Of a stretch of DNA of 64,000 bases, positions 12,251 through 22,862 are shown piece after piece. Positions within the stretch are counted from its first letter, which is position 1. Every line of letters begins with the position of its first letter. Source of the DNA: Marsupella aquatica. Lineage: Eukaryota; Marchantiophyta. The position numbers and the translations under genes are program-made. A model generated the notes under the pieces. The model made no database searches and had not been told where the DNA came from. It saw only the letters and a list, made by a program, of their open reading frames with translations. The stretch is taken from assembly GCA_973895155.1 (NCBI GenBank), contig OZ316891.1, positions 1,116,001-1,180,000 of the forward strand, read 5' to 3'.

Positions 12251-12817
12251 CTTCAAGGTAATACCTGGTTACACTAATGCCTCTTTTTTCTTAAGAAAGT
12301 ATATATAACACTGTCAAAGGGACAGGAATGCCAAAATGGGAGACATGGTACCAAAGGCAAATTGTGGGCAAGGATAACCAATTGTTTATAGCACATATAT
12401 GTTACACTGCCAAAAACCAAAAGGTGCCCAACGGCAGGACACATGCCAAAAGTAGGAGACCCAATAAAGGGGTGCAAGCATGGAAACCCCCACAACGACC
12501 ATAGAGGCACTAGAAAAGAAATATATGTAACCTTCTAGAGAAGTGAAAGCACATTACCTTACACTAACAGATTAGTGCATGACCGAAACGCTAACATATT
12601 TTGTTTTCTACTTAGAGAGCAATGCTATTTTGTCTACCTTTGGAAACAGTAGAAACAGTAGAAACAGTCATAAATCAAGGTGCTACGTCAAAACGTTGAG
12701 AGTAGTACAAACATACCTATTTCACATCATCCTAGTTTCACAAACAGTATCTAAAATCTTGTCCAGGCACTAAAACTTTCCACCAATTAATTATGTTTTG
12801 GCCAGATGATCCTTACC

Positions 12818-13560
12818 CTACTTAACGATGACCCACCCACTCAAGAAAGACGACAACGATAATGTTCGTTGAATATTTCTCCACCAAATCGTATTTCCCA
12901 TACGCAAGCACTCATTCTGCCACCTGGTCATCCTGCCCTCGCCCCCACATACTTTTAGGTTTCTTGCATGGAACCACTTGCCGATGATGCACCTTCGTAA
13001 GAGCAGCAGCCTCCGCCCGCAAGTCGTCGAAATCCCGCTCCATAACGCCGCCACGTTGTCTCTCCCCATTCGCTTCAAAGATAAAGAAAGTGCCCAACGG
13101 CGCGCCGACGGTAACGTGCCCCGCCAAATCACGCCGTCAAGTAACCGATAAACCGATCCCTGTACCCACCAGTCCACCACCCGGTGGTGTGAAAGCGAAG
13201 GCATGCCCATCCCTTCCCCGCCTGCCCGCCGCAGACCGAGGCGTATCTTTTCTCTGCTTTCCACCCCGGGCAGCGCGGTATCACAACTTCCCCGTCCGCG
13301 TCAGTACCGCTAGTACAAACCGCCGTACTCTCGCTGCCCCCCGCACAGCCTCGCTCCATACAGCTTTTCAGGAAAAATGCCTTGAGCCTCCATCGCCCGT
13401 CGATTCGAAGATCGGTCGGCCAGTAGGAGCCAAGATTGGATTCTTTTCGTTCAGATAAATGTTTTCGCATTGTCCTGACAAGGCAGTACGAACCTGGTAT
13501 AGACCCCGCAGACAACAGAACCGTACTCAAGCCAAGTATTAAATTTCGCAGAAACATTTA
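12818..13560 (-). other. GC-rich island with one candidate first exon (minus)
   Basis: GC content is clearly above the flanks. On the minus strand an ATG at 13043 opens a 30-codon frame (MERDFDDLRAEAAALTKVHH...) that runs into GTATGT at 12952-12947, a good plant splice donor. GC-ending codons give it a coding look. I found no downstream exon that continues it and do not recognise the peptide. The longer overlapping frames on both strands reflect the GC-rich composition. It could be a first exon, a gene relic, or chance. Confidence 0.25.
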
Positions 13561-15256
13561 TTACCGGGCACTGCATGAACAATCGATCATCGAAAATCAT
13601 CGCGAATATAAATCACTGATTCATTACTTGGGTCTGAAACTTACGAGTGGAATGGTTATTTTAAGCAAACAAGATATACATGATGGACCCCATAAGGTTT
13701 AAGGTAAGATTTTAAGCAAACCAGATATTCTTGATGGACCTGTGAGTGATCCATACCCTTGTAGACCTAAAATTAACTGTCCTAATATCTCATGGGGCCT
13801 CATATGGTCCATTAAGTAACACTCTCAGTTTAAGGGTCCATCTAGTATCCCTGGTAAGTTTATCTAATGTTGACCAAGCATCTGGATCCCTCATGAGTCC
13901 ATCAGGTAACATTTTGTATTTGTCTATCAATATATCTTCCAAACATTTACCTCAGTACTAAAACTACCGTGGATGGGGGAGAGCATCGGCCCTGGTATTT
14001 CGACACAAATTAACTGTGGTATTTAATTTCTGAGGAATCATTGTGGAAAGGCTACTAACATCAGGGGATTTAAATCATATGTAATAATTATTTGCTGTGA
14101 AATCCTTCCAGTGAGTACAGTACTACAGTGGGTCATGGAATGGAATCTCCAGTTGGATGGTACTGACACTCGATAGTCCTGCCCGGCTGCGCTTCTGATA
14201 GGGCTGTCCGGACAGCTGGACTTAGAATTTGTCTGTTTGAAAGGTGCCAGTTATTTAAGTTAAATTGGGGTATATATTCTCTTAACCATTGTTTATGGTC
14301 GAATTACCGTCCTGTACCTACCATCGGATGAAGCCATAGTTTTGTTCTATTCATAAATTTAAGCTTTTAATTTTAGATTACGCTTGTGAGAAGAGAAGTG
14401 CATGAGGAGTCGGGGTGCAGCCGTTCCTGGCAGCTTCTCTCACACTGGCCAAAAACCATTTGCTACATCCCTGCAGAGTTTTAGGCACATTTGGCAACCA
14501 TTTGGGAAGTTTTCTGTCTCCCTTAGAGCAATCCGACGGATGCGCTCAACAGCCGCCAGGTAAGTGTTTAGCGTGATAATTGGTGTCAATGATGATTTTT
14601 GGTCCCCACTTTGCAAGGGTGCAACCAGAAACACATTTGAAACCACCATATTTCAGGAAATACTTCAGGAAGGTTAGAGCAAAAGAAATGTGAATTGCTA
14701 TGTTGAAGTTGCAAAGGGAGGAGGAAGAAGAAGGGAGGGCTGTCAGGCTAGCTACTGCAAGAATGCCAATGCAAGCATGAGCAGCAAACTCGAGGCCACT
14801 TGGAGTGTTGCTGAAGAGAATCTCAGCCATGGTGTAGCTGCCCACATGGAAAATATACCTGGACAAGTTTCATCAGACAATTGGCAGCAGGATAGAGCAC
14901 CTCCATGTGTGCCGCAGACTAGTGTTGATGATTCACTAGAGAAAGAAAAGTTATAGTTAGGAAACACAGTATCAACTGGGCTACACTACTTGCCAAACAA
15001 TGTCACCACTAATCAGGAGTACTACCAGACAAATTTGACTTGACTTGCTCTAATGTAGTTCAAAAAATTCCAATACTAAATAGTCTTAGCTAAGAAACCC
15101 ACCACATGTAGTGTTATTTTTTATTCAAACCTACGCTCTTAAATTAGTATTACCAACAGAAATTCTGGATTAACACTGATTATATAGACTAAATAGGGTT
15201 TACAGTGTACAGTGAAGAATTTCAAGTTGGGGTGGAACTCAAAAATGGGTAGGCAA
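13561..15256. other. No gene supported
   Basis: Contains a short duplicated phrase (TTTTAAGCAAAC, AGATAT, GATGGACC) at about 13660-13692 and 13711-13741. The frames around 14440-14970 overlap on both strands and show no recognisable domain. Nothing else assigned. Confidence 0.4.
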
Positions 15257-15390
15257 GGTATATGTTTATGGTCTGGTTGTGCCACTTAATGGGGTATTAG
15301 GGCGACCATATGTCAACCCGAGTATGCGGGGAGACATATGGAAGCCCAATACCCCATTAAGGGCCACGGGGCGGCCCTAAACATACGTTA
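15257..15390. repeat. Foldback (hairpin) element with ~57-bp arms
   Basis: The left arm (about 15259-15316, TATATGTTTATGG ... CTTAATGGGGTATTAGGGC ... CATATGTC) pairs with the right arm (about 15330-15388, GACATATGG ... GCCCAATACCCCATTAAG ... CTAAACATACG). Only about 13 bases separate the arms. The short loop and lack of coding capacity suit a foldback MITE or a small-RNA-producing inverted repeat. An AAGG at both edges could be a short target duplication but may be chance. Confidence 0.65.
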
Positions 15391-15639
15391 AGGATCGTAG
15401 TCCATCAATTTTTCTGATCAAATGGATCAGATCAAATCCGACGGCCAACCATACTCGACTGAACGGCTGCGATTATAGTACATCCGCGCAGCCTCCTGAC
15501 AAGATCCAGGCGAGACAATACAAATACACCCCACAATACACTACAAAATTGTGAAATATAAAAAATATGCTTACGTGGCAAGATCTGGTAGGCCAGCTAC
15601 AATAAGAATCACATCCTTAACTTGAAGATAAGAGCCTCT

Positions 15640-16506
15640 GAAAATGGTTGGGGGACTTGAATCTTCTCATATCTATTTATGTTTAAAGAATGGACACAGC
15701 CTAAGTTTTATTTTGTCGAAGAATGTCGACCACCAACACTATCGTCCATGTTCGGCCAGGCCGACGGCGAAGCGTAACAGCGCTGTGGAACCGTCGGAAA
15801 TATCCGGTCGCGCGGGATTTGACGAGTCTGACAGGCGCGGACTGACGAACGGGCGGACAGCAGGACTCTCTGTCTACCTTTTTTTCCTCCGCGCCCGCGG
15901 GCAGTAGGCGGGTGGTGCCCCAACACAGCGAGCAGAACAGTGGCACCAGTCGGGCAGTCGGGCAGCCGGGCAGTCAGACAGACGGACCGGAAGGTCTGGC
16001 CTGGGCTGGCTGTACGGACGCAGCGAGCAGGCTGTCTTTCCCGATGCGGTACATACTGCGTCCAGCTCATCGTCGCCGAGCATGTCCTCTTTTGGGCCAG
16101 CCATATGACCGCAGGAGACGTTGGGGCGAGAGACGTTGCCACCACCGGGACCGCCTGCCTTCTGCCTTCTGCCCCTTCAAAGCCCTTGGCGCCCTCTGCT
16201 CTGCCCCTCAAACGCACTACTCGCTCCCGACTCTCGCGACGAGATCGATCCACTGATCATCTCGCAAACTCGCCCTCCGCCGCTCTCCTCCGCAAGACCT
16301 CCAGCGACGTCGAATTCGCCATCGAAATCGAGCTCCGTCGATCGATCGCTTCGTCGCAGCTCAATCTCAGGGGACGGCTTACTCGAAACGGAGGCTGGTC
16401 GAGGATTGAACTTGTTCTCTGCAATCGGAGAAACGAGAGCTAAAGAGCGGAGCTAGTTGCTTCGTTTTGAGTTCGGAGGTTTCAGATTTTCTCACAGGTT
16501 TTCGAA
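15640..16506 (+). promoter_or_regulatory. GC-rich leader/promoter region of the AG-peptide gene
   Basis: About 850 bp immediately upstream of the AG-peptide ATG is much richer in GC than the flanks, including CpG-rich runs at 15750-16450. Long frames on both strands here (up to 181 codons) overlap one another and show no domain, as expected of composition-driven open frames. I could not define a TATA box or transcription start; a long 5' UTR is possible. Confidence 0.35.
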
Positions 16507-16704
16507 ATGGCCTCCAGCACTTCTTCATCTTCCGTCTCGGCAAAGGCCGTCATGACCGTGGCTGCATTGGCCGCGCTCGTGAGCGTTGCCTCTGCACAGG
16601 GCCCGGCACCGGCGCCCTCGAACGACGGACATCTTGCAGGGCCGTCAATGCTCGTAGGATTGGCGTGCGCGGCGTGTGCCTTCGTATATGGACGGTTCTT
16701 GTAG
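16507..16704 (+). CDS. Classical arabinogalactan peptide (AG-peptide), 65 aa
   Basis: Encodes a 65-residue secreted precursor. Residues 1-30 form an N-terminal signal peptide with a Ser-rich start, a hydrophobic Ala/Val/Leu core and a cleavage context ending in ASA before Q31. The predicted mature peptide begins QGPAPAPSNDG, with alternating Ala-Pro and Pro-Ser residues typical of hydroxyproline O-glycosylation by arabinogalactan. The last ~20 residues are hydrophobic with small residues before them, the pattern of a GPI-anchor signal. Length and order (signal, very short Pro core, GPI signal) match plant AG-peptides, which sit on the outer plasma membrane as proteoglycans. The ATG follows a purine-rich TTCGAA context and no upstream in-frame ATG is compelling. 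The coding part has no intron. Exact paralogue class is not assigned. Confidence 0.85.
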   Translation: MASSTSSSSVSAKAVMTVAALAALVSVASAQGPAPAPSNDGHLAGPSMLVGLACAACAFVYGRFL

Positions 16705-17305
16705 AATGCGAGCTGTGATGGATCGCAGGTGCTGCTTGTGAGATTAATCAATGTGATGGAGACGAGTGGATCATCTGGCCGTGGTTTTCGTGGGGTAGCA
16801 ACTCAGCTCCCTTCTTGTTTGGTGGTTGTGGAGGGAAACAAGGATGCTTGGTAGGCGAGGACTTCGTTCGAGGTGGTCGAGGAGCTTCTGCATGTTGCTT
16901 TCGTAGTGAGGCTTGGAGGTGTACAGGCAGGTACGGGCAGCTGGCGGCGATCTCATTACCAGATGTAGCAGCATGAGGACGCATACAGGGGATGGTGCCT
17001 TATGTTCTCGACTGTGCCTTGGGCGCAGTCCTCGTCTCCAGCATTTCTTACCTGATGTTTCCTATTCTTAGTTTTGCTTAACTTCATTGTCCAAGGACCC
17101 GAGCTTATTTGTCGGATACGTGTAGAACAGTTGCCTCACATTGCCGGTGGGACACGCACAGAGCAGTTGTTACCAAGTCCCAAGTTTAGAGTAGGTGGTT
17201 TGTGTGTACAGATTTTGACTTCATTGCTCTCAAATGGTTACTTCAATCTGGTCTTCATACTAGTATGTTATATGTAATGTGATTCTTTTCCGAACTCATA
17301 ATAAA
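16705..17305 (+). other. Probable 3' UTR of the AG-peptide gene with AATAAA
   Basis: About 600 bp follows the stop codon without another supported gene. A canonical polyadenylation hexamer AATAAA lies at 17300-17305. The transcript end is inferred, and shorter 3' UTRs are possible because plant poly-A signals are loose. Frames on the minus strand here (16748-16984) show no domain. Confidence 0.4.
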
Positions 17306-20054
17306 TCATTGAGTGAGTCAATACTTTACAAATATCTGTTGATGATCATGCACAACCCCAGCGTAATGTGACTGGCGTTTGTTTCTTGAGCTAGCCGTTC
17401 TGTAAGGGAACAGACGAACAGCCGGTTAATATGCGAGTCTTCCACTTTGATCGTTTTGCACGCGTCTAGTGATAGACATCTGTAACTTTAGCCGAAGCTG
17501 AGAGGCGTTATGAATTCGAGGCAGTCCCAAGAACATTGCGATGCGTAGGAACTGTCCGTGTGGTACTTGAGGAGTATTGAGTGCTGTTTTATGTGCGTAT
17601 TCTAGATTCCTGTTCACGAGATAGTACCGTGAAGGATGTGATTAGTAAGATTTTAGTGCGAGGTTCTTGAAAACAGTCCTTTCTCCGGACGGTTTGTGAC
17701 GATTTCAGGCCCAAAAGCGATATCAATCTTTATCACGCGGGATGGTAGTCCGTCTTCGCCGCATCCCAAGGCAAATAGCCGGTAAGAGGATTAAGGATTG
17801 AACATGGCGCATTGCTTCGCGGTAGGATCCTTCGCTGTCCAGTCTTCTCAGATATCATCAGTAAGATGATCATCCTTCAGGTGGGGTTTGATGACGTGCA
17901 TTCCCTGGATTCGATCTACAGGTGATCGTTCTTGAACTAGTCCGATAGGTAGTGGTTCAGGATGGTCGAAGCTCTGCTTCGCTGTTGATGTGCAACGGAA
18001 CCCTCAGCACCGTCCGACATCCGAATTGTATAGTGGAGGTCATACATTTAATAACTAGGCGGTCGTCGCTCCAGTTGCGGTGACTTCATCATTGTAATGC
18101 GGGTCTTCCGCTGGGTAGAAAATTTTTGAACGGTACGACTTTGAGTGCTGCATCGTGACATAATTTTTTGTAGAAGTCCCTTGCGCTCATTTACACAATA
18201 TCGCGCGCGTCCATCACCCAGAAGGATACTGGACGCGGTCTCCGAATCTGGGTGCTGTTGGCGGATTGCTATCGTCATGGTATGCCCGTTCTGTGTGTTT
18301 CGATCTTGGAATCATGAGCTGCCACAGTGTGAACGGTCGACTGAGACCATGACACCGAAGTGATCACATGAACTTCATGTACTTATTATTCGTGTGTGGG
18401 CCAGCTATTCCCGAACTTCGCGCTGAAACAAGGTCGGGCAGTTGCAGCAATTTTAGCGAGTATCAGAATACACTTTTTTCCCCCCGTGCAGTTGTGCGGA
18501 CGGGTCTTGCATGGAAACGGACGATTCAGTTGTGTAACGGGAATACTAACAATTCACGTAACTGATACTTAGGCTCATTGTGTAACTTAGTAGCATGAAA
18601 GCTTCCCGTTTGGGCCTTCAACCTCCCATCGGTAATGGGAAAATTCCTCTAGACATTCCAGTAGATTGAGCACAGGTCCTGAAGGCCGTGTGAGTTCAGA
18701 CCGTGGAGTTGGATTCTCCAGGCGAAGTAACCCGATGTTTTGCCCAAGTCATCAGCATACTCTCGAGATGTTCGGCCTAAAACCATAAATGACTCCAATG
18801 TCACACATCTGTGCTTTCCAATGTTATACATTAGTCCCTGCATTTCAGTTCCTGTCACCAGATATTGTAAAGCTTAGCTTTGTTTAACCCATCTACGCTA
18901 CGATCTTGAATACTTGACGAGCAAGGGAATGAAGATATAGACCTGGGTGTGCATGATGTGAGAATGATGTGGGAATGCAATGAATTTCGATTTTTAAGTT
19001 TCCAAAACTTAATTATGATGAACTCCGTGAAAGTATGATGAACTCCGTGAAAGCATCTCCGCCTCTCGAACATTAAATATCATAAACTCTGTGAACTGTT
19101 TGAGAATCGGAAAGCATGCTAGCTGACCGAGTGAAGTCCAAGGTGGTCAGAGTCGCCTCGCTGTTTTGTCTTTTAGCTCTTCCCCCGAGACATCCTTCTG
19201 CACGCACCCCTTTTCACAACAATTCTCTGAATAAAAAGCAACTCAACCCACGAGCAAATCTCCCCAGCCTGCTTTTTAGTGGCGAAAATTCCCTCCTGAA
19301 AAGTCTTCGCCAGTTTGGCCAAAATCAGCCTACTTATTTGTCTTCCATTGGCTAGTTTTCCACCTAGTATTGATCCCACTAGCGAGAATCTGACAATTGT
19401 CCTTAGTTTTAGGGAAATGGCTGTCTTTAATTATAAGGAGATGTCAATGTCAAAACTTAATCTAGTAAAATTAAATAACGAATCTTCCTAGCTGCCTCTT
19501 CACGCAATACACATTGGCCACCTTAGAGGAACCCTAGCAAATTATGCTACCCTTCCCAACATAACCACGAAACTGGATACCGACAAAGTTCCTCAAACTG
19601 GCACTCGATGTTCACTGAACCTGCTGTTTTCTGTTTATTTTAGTCAAGCTTTGTGAGAAATCACTGAACTTGCTGTTACCTGTCTTCGTTTCAGTCAACC
19701 TTTGTGAGAAATCCATGTTTGTGACCCTGACCCAGACCCAACTTCCAGGCAAGCTTCATCAGGCAAGCTTCATCAAGAGGGATTTTGGTTTGAAACTGCT
19801 TCCAACATGCCCCTTGGGTCAACTTCAAGAATTTTTCTATCATATATTAAACCATTGTAGCACAAAAGAAATCTACATTACAAATTCCCAAACAAGCAAC
19901 ACTTATAGAAGTGTGGTGGCACACAACATAAATTCACCAGCATGCCTCATGGCGAGTTCACAAGTGTGGCAAACAAAGATGAAATGATGTTGATGCAATA
20001 CCATAGTGCTGGGATACACCGAACAAGACTGCAAACAAGATGTAAAATGCAGGT
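17306..20054. other. No gene supported
   Basis: Moderately GC-rich at first, then AT-rich. Frames are under 110 codons, with no domain or splice-consistent partner. Small duplications occur: GATGAACTCCGTGAAAG twice near 19015-19052, and GGCAAGCTTCATCA twice near 19748-19775. Confidence 0.4.
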
Positions 20055-20084
20055 GCTGTGAGGCTTGTAACTGTGTTTCGGTCA
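20055..20084 (+). repeat. 30-bp direct repeat, left copy
   Basis: A ~30-bp block starting GTGCTGTGAGGCTTGTAACT and ending CGGTCA is repeated exactly at about 21411-21440, 1.36 kb downstream. Flanking bases differ on both sides. The two copies bracket the tandem duplications at 20.2-20.9 kb. Confidence 0.75.
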
Positions 20085-20185
20085 TATAGCATGCTCATCC
20101 TGGAACATGCTTTACTTTTTGTCTTGTAGTGATATTAAGTGGACAAAATTAAAGAGTAAGACTAGAATACATATTAAATGTGAAT

Positions 20186-20373
20186 GAAATCAAATCATAT
20201 AAATAAAGTACACTCAATAAAAGCACATAGTGACCAAATGGAAAGTATAAACAAAATTGCTACGAGTTGTGCACAATGAAATCAAATAATATAAATAAAG
20301 CACATGCAATAAAAGTACATAGTGACCAATGGAAAGTACAATTTTATTACACAAAGATCCTACGAGTTGTGCA
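20186..20373. repeat. Imperfect tandem duplication (~92-96 bp unit)
   Basis: Unit 1 (20186-20277) and unit 2 (20278-about 20373) both run GAAATCAAAT(C/A)ATATAAATAAAG, CACATAGTGACC or its variant, GGAAAGTA and CTACGAGTTGTGCACA. Substitutions and a small insertion in unit 2 indicate an older event than the neighbouring 188-bp duplication. Non-coding. Confidence 0.8.
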
Positions 20374-20532
20374 CATATTTCAGTGTGTATCTCAATAAAA
20401 ACCATAAACTTAGGAAAGAAAACCACAAGGGGAGCTTAAGACAGGATGTGCTGACATTTCTTAGAATCATTCCTCTCACTCATGAGTATACTTAAAAGCG
20501 GTAGAAAATGAAGCCCTTAGTTTCTCTCTAGT

Positions 20533-20906
20533 ACTTTACAAATTATACAAATTAAGGGGGCTGCCAAAATAAATTCAAAACACTATAGAATACCAAAAAT
20601 TTAAAGGGGTCCAAAAATGAATTAAAAGTCTGTGATACAAAGGATGCCCCTTGTGTTAAGGTACATTCAAATAAAAATTCATGATACACAAATATGAATA
20701 AGACAAAACATGAGAGTTGGACTTTACAAATTATACAAATTAAGGGGGCTGCCAAAATAAATTCAAAACACTATAGAATACCAAAAATTTAAAGGGGTCC
20801 AAAAATGAATTAAAAGTCTGTGATACAAAGGATGCCCCTTGTTAAGGTACATTCAAATAAAAATTCATGATACACAAATATGAATAAGACAAAACATGAG
20901 AGTTGG
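20533..20906. repeat. Near-perfect 188/186-bp tandem duplication
   Basis: Unit 1 (20533-20720) and unit 2 (20721-20906) are identical as read except for a 2-bp deletion in unit 2 (CCTTGTGTTAAGG versus CCTTGTTAAGG). The units abut exactly after GAGAGTTGG. Such identity marks a very recent duplication, or an assembly duplication. The sequence is AT-rich and non-coding. Confidence 0.92.
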
Positions 20907-21410
20907 ATTCACCATATAGCGGCTTCATAAATTTAATTTTTTCCTACATTGCTATATGGCGAACACCTTCTACCTTATTTTGTCTTATTAAAAATATGAG
21001 TTCTGAATTTTCTTTTAAATCTGGCCTAGTGTATCATTTCACTTTGTATTGGTATGAATTTAACAAATTATCTAACCCCTTTAATTATTTCAAGTTTATG
21101 ATTTCATTTGATTTGATATGTTTTATTGTGATAGCTTATCATGTATTTGATGAGATTTTTTTTCTGCCATTCATCCTCTATTGCACGAGATGGTCAGACT
21201 CACCTGGATGCACCCAGCACAAAAACCAGAGATGCCCTGTAGGTTATATGTCCATTGGTGAAAAACTTTCCGACCCTTATGGTTTAGAGGCTAACAGGTG
21301 TCACCTAAATAGTGAATCTTTCAATAGGGCCTTCAATAGGGCCTAAAAGTAGAGTACAAACTTAAGCTAGAGTATAAAGCTAACATACTTTTCTGTCTAC
21401 CACAAAAGAG
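20907..21410. other. No gene supported
   Basis: A 147-codon frame on the plus strand (20903-21346) is Phe/Ile/Tyr-rich as expected of AT-rich DNA read through, with no domain and no ATG context of note. I do not accept it as a gene. Confidence 0.4.
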
Positions 21411-21440
21411 TGCTGTGAGGCTTGTAACTGTGTTTCGGTC
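21411..21440 (+). repeat. 30-bp direct repeat, right copy
   Basis: Second copy of the block at 20055-20084; see that entry. Confidence 0.75.
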
Positions 21441-21568
21441 AATGTAGAAATACAGAAACATGGAGTGCAATTTCATTGAAGAAAATTTTCTGAGTAATAT
21501 ATTCTAACACTTGCTATGTGTAAAGAAAGCACACTTGCTATTGTACTCTGGATGGGGATAAATATATA

Positions 21569-21778
21569 CAATTTCAATTACATTGTCACTAAAGTTGCTT
21601 GGAATTACAATATTGTCATTATATTTTTAGTATTTACAACAGTGTCACGGTTTTTGGATAGGGTTACCTTGGTGAACTCATTTTCCAAGTAACTTTGTTT
21701 GTTGCATTGTATTCACATTGTAAAATCCTGACAATATTGTACTACCAGGCAATTTTAGTGACAAGGTACCTAAAGCTG
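21569..21778. mobile_element. Mutator-like MITE, copy 3 (reverse orientation)
   Basis: The termini are imperfect inverted repeats. The left end begins CAATTTCAATTACATTGTCA and the right end, in reverse complement, begins CAGCTTTAGGTACCTTGTCA; both continue with CTAAA(G/A)TTGC and ACAATATTGTCA. Internal sequence TTACCTTGGTGAACTCAT is the reverse complement of the internal block in the 27.0-kb copy. The target duplication is unclear because both flanks are (AT)n-like. At about 210 bp it is non-autonomous. Confidence 0.7.
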
Positions 21779-22719
21779 GACATATATATATATATGACAC
21801 TCCCAATGAACAAGGAACTCCCAACCGGGACACATGAATTGGTGATTGTTAATTTAACGAAAATGATCTTCATGAAGGAATCTTAAAGAACAAAAAGAGC
21901 CAGGCATGAATTCATGAATTGGTGTTTGCTAATTGGCCAAAATGATCTTCAGGATGGAATCTTCATAAAGTCCTGCCATGTTGCCAGCCCATTCAACTTC
22001 TCTATTATTTCCCCACATAGCTGTGTTGCAGAGGTGGAAGTGACAAAAATCAGTCCGAAAGGGGTTTTATGCACGCGGCATTTCATTTATAAGCATTTAT
22101 TAGCGTTGTCCTTCAGCACCTCAACAAGACTGAGATCCTGTATCCAACAAGTGTTCGTTTTCAACGTTGTGTCTGGAGTGGTATCCAAGCAAGGTTACGA
22201 GCATCTTCTGCCATCATTGGCCAAATGCTTGCATCACGTTGATGCTGGTGGTACCAACATATGTAACATTCACTCATGCTCACTACACATTTATTCTTAA
22301 AACACAAAGGGAGTGACCTTTGTTGTTACATTGTTACATCATTTATTATTTATATTTCTTTTTGCGTGATCCCGAAGGGAAAGGGGCGGCGGGGACCAGG
22401 ATAGCAGTCAAACTACAAGAACACCCACGACGGGGCAGCAGGGCCAGGATGGTGGCTCAATGTTTTTTTAATACATTTTCATGTAAAGTTATAGGAATAT
22501 AAATTATTAATCGGCCACTAAATCTAATTTTGTTAATTAATATGTCATGGTTTACAGATTCTGACACTCTTTTCAAGTGTAATTGCATCAAAATAGTATA
22601 ATAAACCACCAATGGCTACGATCAGCCCATAAATCCTTCCTGTAGTATCACTCACCCTCCTATTTTGGGTGTACCTTACGGGAGCACTAAGGATAGTTAA
22701 GTCCCACTCATCAACTTTA
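21779..22719. other. No gene supported
   Basis: Contains a (TA)n run at 21782-21795 and a diverged direct repeat: the phrase GAATTGGTG...AAAATGATCTTCA occurs at about 21837-21872 and 21918-21952. The 128-codon frame at 21914-22300 has no recognisable domain. Confidence 0.4.
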
Positions 22720-22862
22720 GAGAGATATGCTTAGTAGACCCCTTTATGGAAAAAGTTTGCTTAATCAACCCCCTTATATTTTTCCCCAATCTGGACAGTT
22801 GATGGACCTCAGATCTGGATCATTGATAGACCTCAGAGGGTCGATCAACCAAATACCTCTCA
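22720..22862 (+). repeat. Dispersed foldback repeat, family B copy 1
   Basis: Begins AGAGATATGCTTAGTAGACC and contains TTTGCTTAATCAACCCCC, a central GTTGATGGACCTCAGATCTGG, and an end reading GAGGGTCGATCAACCAAAT. The outer TTGCTTAATCAACCCCC and the GGGTCGATCAACCAA-type end are imperfect inverted repeats. Nearly the same sequence occurs 1.73 kb downstream in the same orientation. Confidence 0.75.

Noticed and set aside
12818-13264. 148-codon frame on the minus strand
   Set aside because: Overlaps other open frames, has no ATG-supported family match and no conserved motif; only the small exon candidate inside the island is kept at low confidence.
15708-16253. 181-codon antisense frame in the GC-rich region upstream of the AG-peptide gene
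   Set aside because: Overlaps comparable frames on both strands, has no domain, and is explained by few AT-rich stop codons in GC-rich DNA.
20903-21346. 147-codon plus-strand frame
   Set aside because: Phe/Ile/Tyr-rich translation of AT-rich DNA with no motif.
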